From Eutrigla gurnardus (lineage: Eukaryota; Chordata; Actinopteri; Perciformes; Triglidae): DNA of 64,000 nt. A program made the translations under genes and the position numbers. The notes below the pieces were generated by a model. It was not told the origin of the DNA, did not search any database, and saw only the letters and a list, made by a program, of their open reading frames with translations. The DNA lies in NCBI GenBank assembly GCA_963514095.1, contig OY741284.1, positions 11,568,835 through 11,632,834 on the forward strand, in the 5' to 3' direction. This document shows, in pieces, positions 1 through 13,572 of this stretch; positions within the stretch are counted from its first letter, which is position 1, and the number at the start of each line of letters is the position of its first letter.

Positions 1-165
1 TGCAACTTAATTGAGCTGAACTCCAGTGTGAACTGAACTGCAGACTCTAATGAGCTGTGATATAAACTCAAGTCACCGGGGCTGTTATCTGCTTAATGAT
101 AAAGAGTCGGGAGAGATGCTATCAATGCAACTCCGAGCACTCTGCCGTAAAATGTCATTGCCCCA

Positions 166-199
<34 letters not shown>

Positions 200-702
200 T
201 GCTGCTAATATTCCTTGCCAACAGAATGGAACATAATTGCAGTATAGACAGCAACAATTAAAACATTTATTAATTCCATAGTCCTGCGTCTCTCTGCTTA
301 TTTAATTGGCTTGACCAGATAACAGACAGCGAAGGGCACCAATCAGATTATCCCACCCCGGATCAGTCCTCACATCATCTCCTCTACGTGCGCCTCTCCT
401 TTGCTCCGCTCACGTCAGCCTCGTTTCTCGCTCCCTCACTCCATCCGCTTTCCCCGTCTCCGCTCGTCCCAACGGGGATCTATTTTGGTGGACAGTGATG
501 ATGTAATTATCAGTCAATTAACTGATGATGACACCTGATCAGACACTAATTGATGGGGGATGCACACATGCAGCCACACACACGCTAAAAGGCCCACTCC
601 GTTTGCCCGCTCTACTTCAAGATGTGAGAAAAAGAGAAATCTTATTAACAGCTAGAATATTGGGCCTGATCGATGGTCTTTTTTCCAGCTTGTTTGGATG
701 TA

Positions 703-735
703 ACACACACACACACACACGCACACACACACACA
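703..735. repeat. (CA)n tract
   Basis: Almost perfect dinucleotide run with one G interruption. Confidence 0.9.
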
Positions 736-1624
736 GCAGTTCTGTCGCCTCCCATCCCAGCTGAATTGACCTCCTTTTGCGACTGTACCTCTTGTCCCTC
801 CTCCTCCTCCTCATCATTGTCAAACCCTTCATCCACCTCTCCCGCCCCTTTTCCTCTGCATCTCTTCCTCCCTCTCTCTCCGCTCTACATCTTTCTCCTC
901 CTCAGCCCTCCATACCAAGCGCCTCCCTCCCCTCGCCACTTCTTCGTCTTATCCCCTCCTTTCTCTCTAATCTATATAGCTGTCACTCCCTCCATTGGCT
1001 CTCCAGCAGCTTACAAGTTCATTTTCAGCACCCTTCCTCCTTCCCTCCATCAATCTACCCCTCCTCATCTCCCCATTTTTCTCGATCCCTCTTGCTTCGC
1101 TGCTTCTTGCACTTTTCCCCAACACTTCCCTCTGTCATTTTCAAATAGCTGACAATTATTTTCTCCCTCATTCTCTGCCGTCTCTTTAGCCGGATAGAAG
1201 CCGCCAGTCCGTCGCCAACCCGACGCGTTGCCACCACTTTCAGACTCTGGTTCCGACTAAATTGATAAACACAGAACGGCGTAATGGGGGTGAACTCTTC
1301 TTCCATTATTTTGCATCGAAATGATTGCCACTGCTTCCATGTTTTTTTTTTTCAGTGCTTGTTTGACACCCCATCATACTTAACCCTCATTATTGTTGTC
1401 ATCGTAAATACCGCTTGTAAGCCTAATACTATTTTTATCCAATTTATGTGTCATCCACTCACACACATGCAGATGCGAAAGCAGTCTAAAAGGCATCAGT
1501 TGCGTACATGTGCTTGAATTTTCGCAGGCTGCGTACCCTACGTGTGTGTGTGTGTGTGTGCATATGTGTTAGTGTATCTCATTTGTCTCTCTCTCGATCC
1601 GTCCATATGTGCCCATTAGCCGGC

Positions 1625-1778
1625 CGAGTGAGCACACCACACACACACCTGCTCCCCACGACGCGCACGTACAACTTCACATAGGCACACGCTTACGCAC
1701 ACACACACACACCTGCTCCCCCTTGGATGACAAGACTCACACACACACACACACCACACACACACACCTGCTCCCCAT
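1625..1778. repeat. compound CA tract with three copies of a CA-plus-CCTGCTCCCC unit
   Basis: Three CA runs each end in ACCTGCTCCCC, at about 1,646-1,658, 1,711-1,722 and 1,767-1,778, showing local duplication of a mixed unit. Confidence 0.85.
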
Positions 1779-3969
1779 TGATCTATGACCCCCCCCAACG
1801 GACAATTACAGTTTGCGCTGACGCAGGAGTGTGCACACAACACAGAATCCACACAGCGTGAGCAGGACTGCACATGGAATTTGCAGAGAGAAACACGTGA
1901 AGCGGCGGATCGCATGTTTCCAAACCCGAAAGGTAAACAGACACGACAACCGGGCAAACACGTCCTGCGGTAGAGGACACTTACTCTTAATGGAGAAAAG
2001 GACGGCCTGTTGTCGAGGGAATTCCCGCTCGTTTACTGTACATCGGAGATAAAGTGATTCTCATTCATTTGAGTATTAAATATAAATGTGCTTATTACAT
2101 TTGAGGCCGTTTGTCCCATTTGTTTTATTATGAATGAGATCATTCTAACAACGACATAGCTACAGGTCGTTGTGGGGCATGACACTCTCTATATTATTAT
2201 TTTTTTGCTGTTATTGTACTTTTCATGGCGATGAGTGCTGGTTATGAAAACCCCATCATGTATGGATTTATTCATTAAACTGTAACATACTGCCTGGAGT
2301 GGAAATTGCAGTAAAGGGGAAATGAGGAAGGGTGTGCACCCCTCCTCCACACATGAGATAGACATTAGAGAAACATGTCGAGGGAACCTTGCGTATAGAT
2401 CATGCGCCAGAGCTCCGTGTTCAACAACCCATTGCTCACTGTCCGGACTTTCGGCTTTACTACAGCTCGGGCCAAACCCTCAAGCTGTGAATCATGGTTC
2501 TGAAACACTGATTGGTTGTTGTTTGTTAACTCCTCACGCAAAGTCGTGGCGGTGGATGTCCTTGAAGCATGATATGGTGTTACAAGGAGGTTTATATGTT
2601 AATTTACATCACTAACAATGGTATAAAATCAAGGTGGAGCTGACAAAAGTTACCCTCACACCCAAAACCTCATAATAATAATATTTAGTTTTTATTGTGT
2701 GCAGCTTATGTTCTTTGCATGTGAATCAACATCATGTAAAAGACATTTCTGCCAGAAATCCAGTTTATTTTTTCCTCAGTAAACGCTGAAATGTAATCAA
2801 AGCTTTTCATAGGGATTAAATGTTAAATGCGGACGGTTGTCATTCATCCCAATATAAGTGACACTTGCTATAACAATGATATGCCGTTCTCAGAGAGCTA
2901 ACTTCAAGCCAAAGATAAGACTGTGTGGTCTTAAGCTGTTTAATATTTTGGAAGTCAAGTCAAACCATCCCTTTGGCTGGCTGGTTAAATAGCCGGAGCC
3001 AAATCAAACAAGATGTTATTTTTTCATGACATGTGAGGAATTTCTTTCTTTTTTTCCCCATTTTTGCTTAAGATCAAAACAACATCTGATACTGATTCCG
3101 GAGTTTTTACATTCAAACAGTTAAGTAACGGTCTTGTCTCAACCTAGTCTCCTTGCAAGCAAGTATTTGTTTTAATGATTCTGATTGGATCTGACTGATA
3201 ATTGTCAGAAAGAATGGACAGGTTGGAATAAGATCTTAAAACCCAACATTACAAACACAAGGATCAAACATCATCTACGTGACAGAACAGAACAACCCAC
3301 TGCAAAAAAAAGAAAAGAAAAAAAGATGACTATATATACTGATTTCTCTAATGATCCGAGTACAAGCTGCAACAGCAGATGAAGAATCTTCTTCTTCTTC
3401 GTACCAGTTGCTGCTGAAATATTCAATTTCTGTATTTGACTGATACACTATCTAGATGATTCAAATAGTCGAAATGTATCAAATATCTGACAAATGGCTG
3501 TAAATTAATTTGATTTATGGCATCCGCATCGGCCTCCCGCCTTGAAACATACGGAGCTGCGATAGGCAGGATGAATGATTGCGGCGGGGAAGCAAACGAT
3601 AGAGGAAGAAGGGGAAAAAAAATTGAAAAACCAAGAAGTCGTGGAAGAAAAGAAAAGGAGGAGGAGGAGGGAGGAAGGAAGAAGAGCTGAAAAGTGATGT
3701 GGAGATACAGGTTGTGTGGAAGAGGAGAAGGAGGAGACGCGAGAGGAGGAGGAGGAAGGCTCGTTCACGCTGCGCCTCCATGCCGACCTCGCATGCACGC
3801 ATATCCACACACACAGCGCAGGCAGCAGATATTAATAACCTCCTTATTAATATTCATCTGCAGTGGAGAGATGTGAGGCCAGAGTAACCCAGATAGGAAC
3901 CGTCTCTCCACCTGTCTCTCTCTGTGCGTCGTTTCCTTACATCTAAGGCTTGCCAGCTCCATTAGCCGT

Positions 3970-4000
3970 TCAGCTGACACTTTTATCCAATATTACCGTG
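3970..4000. repeat. short teleost repeat fragment
   Basis: 'cagctgacacttttatccaa' matches the common fish repeat motif GCTGACGCTTTTATCCAAAGCGACTTA. Only this core is recognisable. Confidence 0.35.
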
Positions 4001-7000
4001 ATCGAAACAGTGCAAACCGCCCGTGTTGCTGCATCACGAGGGCGCCCTGAGCCACGAGGATCGTGGGATAGGTAGGTCACCAAACGGCGCTACATACCCC
4101 CAGAGTTTGGGGGAACCAAGCCGGCGTACAGTATTTGTCAGAGATTAATTGTTTGTTAATCCATGTTAAATGTTGCCTCGCTTCATCTCCTTTCCTTCAT
4201 TCCTCTTCTCCATTCAAGCCGTTCCCTTTTCTTTCTGTTCCGCCTTTGTCTCCCTGTCCTCCTCGCTCTCCCTCTCTCCACATCTGCCCTTTGGATCAGG
4301 AAAGGGCAGAACGGGCTCCACACGCCATTCAAACAAGGCTTTCATGCAAAGTGCCTTTCCGGTAAAGTAATTGCATATATCTTCTGTACGTGTGGCCCCA
4401 CTGAATGGAACTCCTAACCTTGGCAAGGACATTACCATGCAAAACCAGCGGAGCTGCACATGGCCACCTGTACGCTGACTGGAATACTTATGTGGGATGC
4501 TTTAGCCTCCATGCATGTAGTGTAGGTGCATGGTGTTTTTTTTTTTACACAGGGCAACACAATAAGGTGCAGATTTCTACAAAATCAGTCGCAAGAAAAA
4601 TTGAATAAGCATGATTAAGCACAGGGTATCGATTCAATCAGCTAACAATGCAAATTTACATTACGCACTCAGGTCTTCTTGTATGTATGATTTTGAAGAG
4701 GGTAATTCAAATATAATGCACCTGACTGCCTCTTTAGATTTGCCCTTTTTAAAAAAAAAATGCTTCCACATATTTAATTCTTTCCCATATAACGGTGTCT
4801 CCTTTGCTCTTCCTACATGAAATACACAAAAGTCACCTTTTGTACGATCCACATTGCCACTTTAGATGTTTATATTTCTCGTCTGATTGTTGCATTCGTA
4901 TTGATTCCACGGCCAGGCTTTTGAAAATATCACCAGCCAGGATCCGGAACGCTGATGGATGTCTGCTTTGGCTGCTGACGCTGCCGTTTTGGCAGCAAAC
5001 CAAACCATCGCTCGCACATTCAATCGCTCACTTCCTCAAGTGATCTTGTGAAAACATACCCTTTGACGTTAAAATATGGAAAGTCGAGCCTGAAAACCTT
5101 TTCCAGTCTACCAATTTCTCTGGGTGATCCTGGCATTCCTGTTGAGTGCACTTTAAATAAACCTTCGCTGTGGATAGGTTACCAACGGCCTACTTTTTTT
5201 TTTTTTTAACAGCTAATAGAGCTCCACAGGAGAAACAAAAAAGAAAGCATCCTTTTAGTGTTTCTCTGACAGTATGTGTGACCTGATCCAACTTTTGAAG
5301 AACTAATATCAGTCACTTTGGTCATTCTAAGAGGAATCATGTCCAAAAATCCTCACATATTTTCATCACAAATTAGTCACCCTTCACTGTCGTGTCCCTA
5401 AAAATAGACAACGAGAATCAAAAGCGAAGGAAACGCTTTCAAGGTTGTTTCTTTCGCTCTCCTGCTCCGTCGGTGAGTTTACAGTCTGCAGCGAGCGTGC
5501 CAGCAGGACGCCACCGACCTCACTCCCTGAAAAAAACACCACAGGAACGAGCAAAGCGTGTTTCCACCGACTGGTGCAGCTGCCACGCGGCCGTCGAGAG
5601 GTCAAAGTGGAGTGTAAAGGCTTGTCACGCTTTTAACAAAAGGCAACAACGAAGGAGGAAAGTCTACATGGACAAAGTGATGGACTAACACTCTCCCTTT
5701 TGGCCTTGAGTAAAGGGCCGTTGCCCTCATTCGCTGCACTGGGAGCAGCCAGCGGTGGGAGACGCTGGTTGCACTGGGCAGCTGCCAGTTGGGAGCGTAC
5801 ACTGTGGCGCTGTATTCATGTGAAGCAGAGCATAGATGAATATAAGGAACTTTGTCTAAACCGATTCAGCTCAGGGTAGCAATACAGTTTGTTAAGTATG
5901 ATTTTTTATTATAGTGTCACTTCCAGGAGAATATATATATATATATATATACACTCTGCATCCTAATCCTAACCTACATGCAGCAGCCATGTCCACATAT
6001 GCTTCTGGTCGCCATCAGACATGATATATACACAAACAGTAGCTGTTTCTGACAAGCGTGTTAAGACGTATTCTGGTCATCCTGTTGTATTTATATTTCA
6101 TGTAACATGTTTGGCTGCCTTAAGTGTTGACAGATGGCAAAGAGAAGTGTTCATAACCACGTTTCAAAGGGAGATTCGTATTTATTTTGGGGAAAATTCC
6201 AACATTACTGTGCTTTTCAACATCCTCCTTTGGGAAGCTTTTTGTCAGTTTGGCCGAAAATCAATATTTTCTGTGTTTATCTAAGGGGCAACAAATGAAT
6301 ATTCCACAGCATCACATTTAGTCTGCTATTTTAAGATTTTCTATATGGTGTTGTTTTTCACTCACATGTTCAGAGAGCTGGTTTTGGGACGCAGGAGGTC
6401 AGGCTCCTGAACATTAACACTTAATAATATTATATTAATGTTGCCATAATATTAGCAACATTAACCTTATGAATTAAAGCTATTTCTAAATAAGGCAAAT
6501 GAAGACATTGGGGCTTTTGTGAGGGAAAAGAGAAAAACCCTACAGCAGAATCTTTTTTGTGTTAATGACTGCTTAAAAACCACAGAGCTGCTCCGAAACA
6601 CCGGATACAACCGAAAGGTATGTCAGATCAACAATTAATCAACCAGACTGCACGATTACTGTTTTAAAATTCCAATATTTCTTCAATAATCATGATGCAA
6701 AAGAAAAGTCTACATTTCTTTTTGAATTCTGTCTTGACATGCAGTTTGTTTCCACAGTTTTGAAAGAGAATAGCTTGTTGTTGAAAACACTCCATGACAC
6801 ATTTGTGTCGAATGCACAAAAACCTGACTAACCGACCAATAAACGTTACATCAAGAAGTCTTATGACCTCAGCTGTTAAAGTTACACAACCCCCGTCTAA
6901 CAACTCATCTGATCAGACCGCAGTATTTCGTTCACAGCATCCGGTCTTTGCCCTTTAGCTGGGGCTACGCTCCGGGACTAGTCATTAACTTAACCAAGGT

Positions 7001-7938
7001 GAATACCCAGATAATTCAAAATAACAAAAATGCCTTGTATTGCATTCTCCATGCATGTTTCACGCTCCCGTTGAAAGGCCTCGCGTTTCACCGCGCCTCC
7101 ACTCGTGTCTGGATCTTCCAAAAAAAAAAAAAACGCCGAAGTCATCGCAGATGCCGGAGCCACGTGTTTATCCGCGCTTATCCTATCACAACATCTTGTA
7201 ATTATTTGTTCTGTGCGAGGGTTTTAGATGAGCCCCCCTCGTAATAATACACAAGTTATGGGTTTGTAGCCTCGGGGGTCGTGTTCACGCTGTTAGTGTT
7301 CACGCACGGCAGCCATCATGACACAGTCGCAACCGCTCCGCCTGAACGCACCGAGTGACTGACTGTGCAGTTACATTGTAGTCTGCTGTCTGTCCCGACT
7401 ATTAATACACTTTGCAGTATTTATTATGGCTGACATTGTGCAGCCGCTGTGATCGGTCTGCATCGGAGTCAAAGTGTCAAACTCTGTTTTCAGAATCACA
7501 CAGTTCTTTTGATTTTTCATTTTTTTAATAAAAAATATGTTTTTTTTGGAAGGGTCATTATATGAGACAGCATAAAAAGTGTTCACATGTAATTCAAGAA
7601 AAGATGAAAAAAGAAGGAATAACTGAAACGTCGTTTGAAATATGAAATTCATTAAGGAAGAAACCCTTAAGACACGATATCAAAAATGTTGTAAAACGGT
7701 TAATAACCCGATCTGCTGCCACTGAAGTCGCTGCCATCAAATTCCTCCTGAAGCCCTCGTGATCGTCAGCAGACCCGTCGCAAACTCACATGGCCCCGAA
7801 ACTATAAATGAAACTGCAATTAACCACTATTAAGATTCCTTCAATAAAACCTTCAGCAACACAGAAGAGGGGAGTCAAGGTGACGCCATTTTACTGTCGA
7901 GTCAATAAGTGTCCTCACAGGAGGTACAGACGAATTAC

Positions 7939-7970
<32 letters not shown>

Positions 7971-7979
7971 GTGTGTGTG
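7939..7979. repeat. (TG)n tract
   Basis: Dinucleotide run with a single C interruption. Confidence 0.9.
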
Positions 7980-8585
7980 ATTGATCTCAGAGGAGCAGAT
8001 ATACGGACCCAGAGACCAGTTGCGGTGTGACGTACAACACACCGGGGAGCCATGAAAACCAAGCACGTGTGCGTTAATGTCTTTGTGCGTTTTCGAAAGG
8101 GACGACGACACACAATTACGTGTCTCCTCGCCGTTGTCGTCCTCCGAGTGTTTTTGTGTTTGGGACCTTAAAAAAAAAAAAAGGTGCGTGCGTGCGCATC
8201 CGTGGGCACGCCTGTGATTAATTGACGAGACTACAAAGCAATAAAACGCTAATGAATGTGCTCTCATAGTTTAACTCGACAGTCTGGCATCGCCACAGTC
8301 TCGGAGGGAGCGTTAGGTTTATGACTCAGGCCCTCCCCACCCGGCACTTCCCCCCTTCAGGAGATGTGGGGCCACGGGAGCAGGGGTGGGAAGTAAGCAC
8401 CGTTTTCATTTGAGTTGTGTAACAAAAAAGGGCATTTCAAGCAGAAACAGGTCGCTCACAGGTTGACGTTACAATTGCAGTTTCGTGTGATTTTCACATA
8501 TTTTTTCTCACGTTTTTGATTTTATTTTTTATTAATATTTCATATTTTGAAGCCATCTCATGGTCTGTTTCCGGGTTCTCTAGGG

Positions 8586-8932
8586 CAGAGATCTTCAACC
8601 TGAGGTCTGGGACCCTAGGGGGTCCGCAGAGTTACTGCAGGGGGTCCCCGAAATTATTAAATCCCAAACTTTTGTTCTTCCAAACATTTAAATATGTCCA
8701 AAAATACACATTAACATGAATACAACCTATATTAAGCAAATATAAATCTTCCTGTTTGTTTCATATTATGTTGAGAAATTGTGTAGACATTTTTTTTATC
8801 ATATCATATCATTACAAAGCACTGTTATACCTATCAATAGGCTGCACACATTATTATTGGCCGGTTCAATAAGCAACACAATGACCACCGGGTCATTGGG
8901 GGTCCTTGGCCTGAGAACGTTGAAGACCTCTG
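8586..8932. mobile_element. hAT-like non-autonomous element (MITE), 347 bp
   Basis: The left end reads CAGAGATCTTCAAC and the right end, in reverse complement, CAGAGGTCTTCAAC: 14-bp terminal inverted repeats with one mismatch. Flanking 8-bp segments CTCTAGGG (8,578-8,585) and GTCAAGGG (8,933-8,940) agree at six of eight positions, as expected for an old hAT 8-bp target duplication. The interior has no transposase frame. The CAG start and 'ggggtccc' subterminal motif recall abundant fish hAT MITEs. Confidence 0.75.
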
Positions 8933-9934
8933 GTCAAGGGGTTACACTCTGCCTGCTGAATTGTTTTGTGCATTGTAGTATGTCGGTTATGCCGATCACT
9001 ATAGTTGTGTGCACAGCATTTTCCCGACATCAGTCAAAATAAAACAATGGCTTCACCAAATAAATCAAATTGAAGACATGCAGGAGCTTGTTTTGTCTTT
9101 AAAAACCCACATTATTCTACATGAGGAGCTGCCTTTCACCCGTGATCGATGTGCGTTTCTACAAATCCTGGCAAAGTACAGCAGACACATGACAAATCTC
9201 ATGAGAAAGATGAGCAAAACGTTTGACTGACAAATACAAAGTGTCTAATAGGGTTGGGTTTTTGTTGTTGTTTTTTTTTGCAGATTTATAGTCCTGAGGC
9301 TTAGCGGGTGCTGAGTTTTACAGATCAGCCCCTCCCCGCTCTTTACACCCCCCCCCACCCAACCGGGACGTGCGGGGCCTGGGCAACAGAAGAAGAAATC
9401 AAACACCCCTTTGATGAGAGTTTGGCTGCAGAGTGAAAAAAAATGTGTGTGTGTGTGTTTATGGATATAAATACATCAGAAAGCACTGAAATGGGGCACA
9501 AAGGGCACCGTGCGACACAAACTGGCAGACCACCCACACTCGTTCTCACGCAGAAAATATATCTAAAATATGACACAACAAAATATATGATTATCGGACG
9601 GATTAGGGACGAGGAGGAAAGACAGGAGAGGAGGACATATGTTGAGTGGGTGGACGAGCAGGGACGGCATGGGAAGGGGGTACGACTGGCAAAAATCACT
9701 CACACACACACACACAATCGCACATGCGAGTCTCTCTGCCATCTGCAGTGCTCGCCACCTTGCCAGTCGTCACATCCAACCAAACCTCGCTCTCCATTTT
9801 TCTCCCAGATTTTCTAAAATGTTCTTCCTCTTTCTGTCTCTTGTAAAAAAATAAGTGGGAAGCACTTGTGTGTGCCCGAGCGTGTCCATACTGTATGTAC
9901 ACAACGCAATCCATGTGTGTTTGCATGCATGACT

Positions 9935-9936
<2 letters not shown>

Positions 9937-9984
<48 letters not shown>
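9937..9984. repeat. (TG)n tract
   Basis: 24 perfect units. Confidence 0.95.
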
Positions 9985-9986
<2 letters not shown>

Positions 9987-10279
9987 CTCCTCAGCGTGCA
10001 GGGACCTCTCATGGCTACCATGAGCTAATGAGCTCCATTTAAATCCAGCCCCTCTGATTCCTTCCTCTCGCCCAGTTTCTCTGCCCCTGGGGCCGTCCCC
10101 CTGCTCTGGCCTGGAAACTGCAGAGCGCGGCGGCGGCCATTTTGGCTCACGCGGAACAAGCTGCCGAACCAACACGCATGTCTCCGTGAATCAGTATCAG
10201 ACTAATGGATGACTGGTGTACTGGTGTGTGCATGAATGTGTGTTTGCGTAAGTATTCGAGCGTATGACCAAATAGCAGC

Positions 10280-10310
<31 letters not shown>

Positions 10311-11935
10311 CCTCTGTGAAGCATCACTAGCTTATGGATGAGTCATCCTCAAGCGCTCCAGCAGCATCATCTTTCTTCCGTCCGCACATCTAACTTTCCC
10401 TTTTTCACGCTTTCTCTGATTCTCTCACTCTCTTCACTTGGTTTCTGAAAAGTTACAGCAGCCAAACCAAACAAACGGTTCGGTTGAGGTCATGTATGTG
10501 CTGGCTTCTCTTATTTGCATTTGCCTAAAGCACACGATATATTTCCATTGACGACACACACACATGCATAGATACATTTAATATTTTAGGAAGAAGGCCT
10601 ACTCTTGTTGCTCTCCTGTCTGGTAAATATGATGCTAGCTCTCACTAACTAACTAACACGTCCTAGTGTTAAAGTGTAAGTGTATGACAAATCAAACTTC
10701 TCAGCTGACTCTCAGAAAGTAAGCAATTGAGTACATTTCCCAAAATGTCGAAATAAAAACCCAAATTAATTAAAAATTACCCATTTGTTAAGATTTGTCA
10801 GTGTTTCTCCTTGAAGATAAGGTAAGCTACATCGCTGCTATTTTCTCTCCCCCCCCAAAAAATCTTTAAAAACCCAAAGCACATCAAATCATCCGCTCAA
10901 ACCAGCAGTCACCTTGTGGTGATGAAACAATCAGAAAATAAAATCAGCTATTTAAGGCACTGCAGTGTGTTTACTGTTCCATTTCAAGCTTATCCTTTAC
11001 TGTAAATGATGCTTTCTCCAACTATAAAATACCGACGATGAATGAAAAACACGTGCAATGAAATACTCTGAGCGGTTGAAGATTACTCACTTTTCTTTGC
11101 AGTGAGACACTAGAGCACATAACCACATACCACGGTCTCACATAGACACACAGCGAGCGCAAGGGGGGATCCATGCCCCGTTCCAAGGCTTCAGCCATCG
11201 CATCGACCAGTAATGGGGTGAGCAGATCACCTTGGTATGAAAATAGCCTCTTTGGAGCATTTTCAACACAAACAGAGTCAAACGATCTCCTGTCCTGAAG
11301 GTGCGTGTTCCTGCTTTTATACATTATCATGATATCTGGGACAAAAAATCCCACAATGTGTCAGTATGAGTTGTGTTCGTGTGCGTGGCTCAGTGGTTCG
11401 GAGGTCGGACGTTTCAATAAACAAGAGCGACTTCTCGTTTACCGCTCGTGTGCAAGCCTCGACTGTAACACACTCGCACACACACACACACTCCGTGCAG
11501 AACAATCGTACCTCATGACTGCCAGTACTTCTGAGTCATTAAGCTATTAGATAGCTGGCAACGAGCGGACTTCTTTTTCGTTCCCGCATTCCTCCTTGCA
11601 TAACCAAAAGGGTCCCACTGTAAACATTTAGACTGAAGTGCCATCGGCTCAGCCTTCTCCATAGCAAGCTTTCTTCACTTTATGGAGGCCTGTGTGTGTG
11701 TTTTGTGTTCCTTCTTTCTACTTGTCATGAGTTGGGAAAATTGATAAAACACACACACACACACGGGCTAAAGCATTTCCCAGAGGCATTCCTCGCCGAT
11801 GGCATGACGAAGCCCCGTTTCCACTGGAATTTGACACTTCCAGTCGGAAAAATCTGGAATACTGGGAAGCCATGTGGCATTTTGAACTGGACGTTTTCCC
11901 AGACTGCTTGTGGGAGGAGGAGCGGAGGGAAATCA

Positions 11936-11955
11936 GGGGGGGGGGGGGGGGGGGG
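11936..11955 (+). repeat. 20-bp G homopolymer
   Basis: Uninterrupted run of 20 G, quadruplex-prone and a likely site of length error in the assembly. Confidence 0.9.
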
Positions 11956-12501
11956 AAACCACAGACTACTGTGGATGCTAATGGTTAGAGGAGAAGAGAG
12001 AAAAGAGAAGAGAGCTTCAGCTACTCGACCAGATAAAAATCCGCTCAATAGAACTGAATAAAACAAAATTGAGAGCAATGCTTCAACTGAGTACAAAAGC
12101 ACATAAAAGCAGAGGGCTTGCTGTATATCCAATAGCCCAGACCAAACCATCGGCAAGTCTTTTTTTTTACGGCATAATGGCGTTTCTATTCAAGACCATT
12201 TTTTCCCTGCACTGTAAGATTGGTAGTTTGACCTCTGTGTGCAGCATTTATCTGCTCTGTCTGGTCTGGTGCAAAGGCTTTAGTACATCGACTGTTTTAG
12301 TGGAAGGCGTAAGCTTGCTCAGCATCATCTTGACAGAATTGTAAAGCAGTAGATGCAGCGCACACAGAGGTCAACCCTCCACCGCACAATAGTGAGCCGA
12401 TCGAAGGGCTTAACGACACGAAAGTTTGGGAATTACTCCGAGGCTTTTAAAGAAGGCTGAGACGGGGAGAGGGAAGGAAAATCAAAGACTTAAGGGGAGC
12501 A

Positions 12502-12503
<2 letters not shown>

Positions 12504-12538
<35 letters not shown>
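12504..12538. repeat. (TG)n tract
   Basis: Perfect run, inverted relative to the CA run at 12,680-12,726. Confidence 0.95.
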
Positions 12539-12539
<1 letters not shown>

Positions 12540-12679
12540 TAACCATTGTTATATAACGACTTACAGAGCACTAAATCACAAGATCCACTGTGGCCTCTGA
12601 CCTCTTTAACCTCAGCATCCTCTCCACAGATGAGTAATGGTGAAATTAATCTGACCCAGGGTGCCATGGGAAACGTATG

Positions 12680-12726
<47 letters not shown>
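12680..12726. repeat. (CA)n tract
   Basis: Perfect run of about 23 units. Confidence 0.95.
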
Positions 12727-12730
<4 letters not shown>

Positions 12731-13235
12731 CTCACATGCTTTGTAAATAGACTCCTGTAATACGGGACGGGAAAATAAGATGATGCCGTTAAAATTAATC
12801 CAAAAACCTAATTTTAATTTGTATGCATTGTAAATATTTTCTTATTTTATTGTGAAAAATCACGACATGACTTTTATGAGCTAAAGCTTCAAGTGTAAGT
12901 CCATCTTAACTATTAAATATGACATTCAATTACTATCTATTTTTTAGCTTGGAAGTGGAATCGCATTGAAGTGTAGAAATTCTATAAAGGAAGTACACGC
13001 AAAAATGATCAAAATGTCGACTCAATGTGAAATTGATTCGCTGTTATTTGCCGTTATGATCGCGGATATAGATATGAATAACCAGGTTTCTCATCTTCCA
13101 AGGCATACTTCAAAACCCGGGATATTAATGTGCATTTAACTGTACTCGATAAGCAGAGCGTGAAGGGGCGACTGGAGGATAATGCATGATGAATGGGAAA
13201 CGTTGAACCAACATGAAATGGTAAATGTAATGATC

Positions 13236-13238
<3 letters not shown>

Positions 13239-13294
<56 letters not shown>
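13239..13294. repeat. (AT)n microsatellite
   Basis: About 28 perfect AT units, likely to extrude as a cruciform or collapse in assemblies. Confidence 0.95.
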
Positions 13295-13297
<3 letters not shown>

Positions 13298-13471
13298 GCA
13301 TAACTACGCATCTTTACAGTTTCTCTAAACGCCGGCTGCACCTCTTGTAAGTCTCTTAATGTGTCATTAGAGCCATGAATAATTAGCCTTGTTGCTGTGA
13401 GTTATTGATAATGTGCCGGGCCTTTGACTGACCAAATTAGACATTATTGGACACGAATAAAGGCAGAGTGA

Positions 13472-13472
13472 G

Positions 13473-13571
<99 letters not shown>

Positions 13572-13572
13572 G
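13472..13572. repeat. (GATA)n microsatellite
   Basis: About 25 perfect GATA units in the cacna1c intron. Long GATA arrays are highly polymorphic in fish. Confidence 0.95.

Noticed and set aside
1..3000. cacna1c exon 2 near the left edge
   Set aside because: No minus-strand frame with the expected AAIDAARQAK or RRACISIVEW blocks was found anywhere in the window.
9696..10175. 159-residue minus-strand open frame with a Thr-His run
   Set aside because: The run is simply a translated CA/TG repeat, and the remainder matches nothing.
11380..11412. tRNA-like A-box (GTGGCTCAGTGGTT) as a tRNA gene or SINE head
   Set aside because: No matching B-box, cloverleaf or SINE body follows; probably chance or a very old fragment.
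13472..13572. Regular repeat array considered as CRISPR
   Set aside because: It is a perfect GATA microsatellite without spacers in a vertebrate genome.
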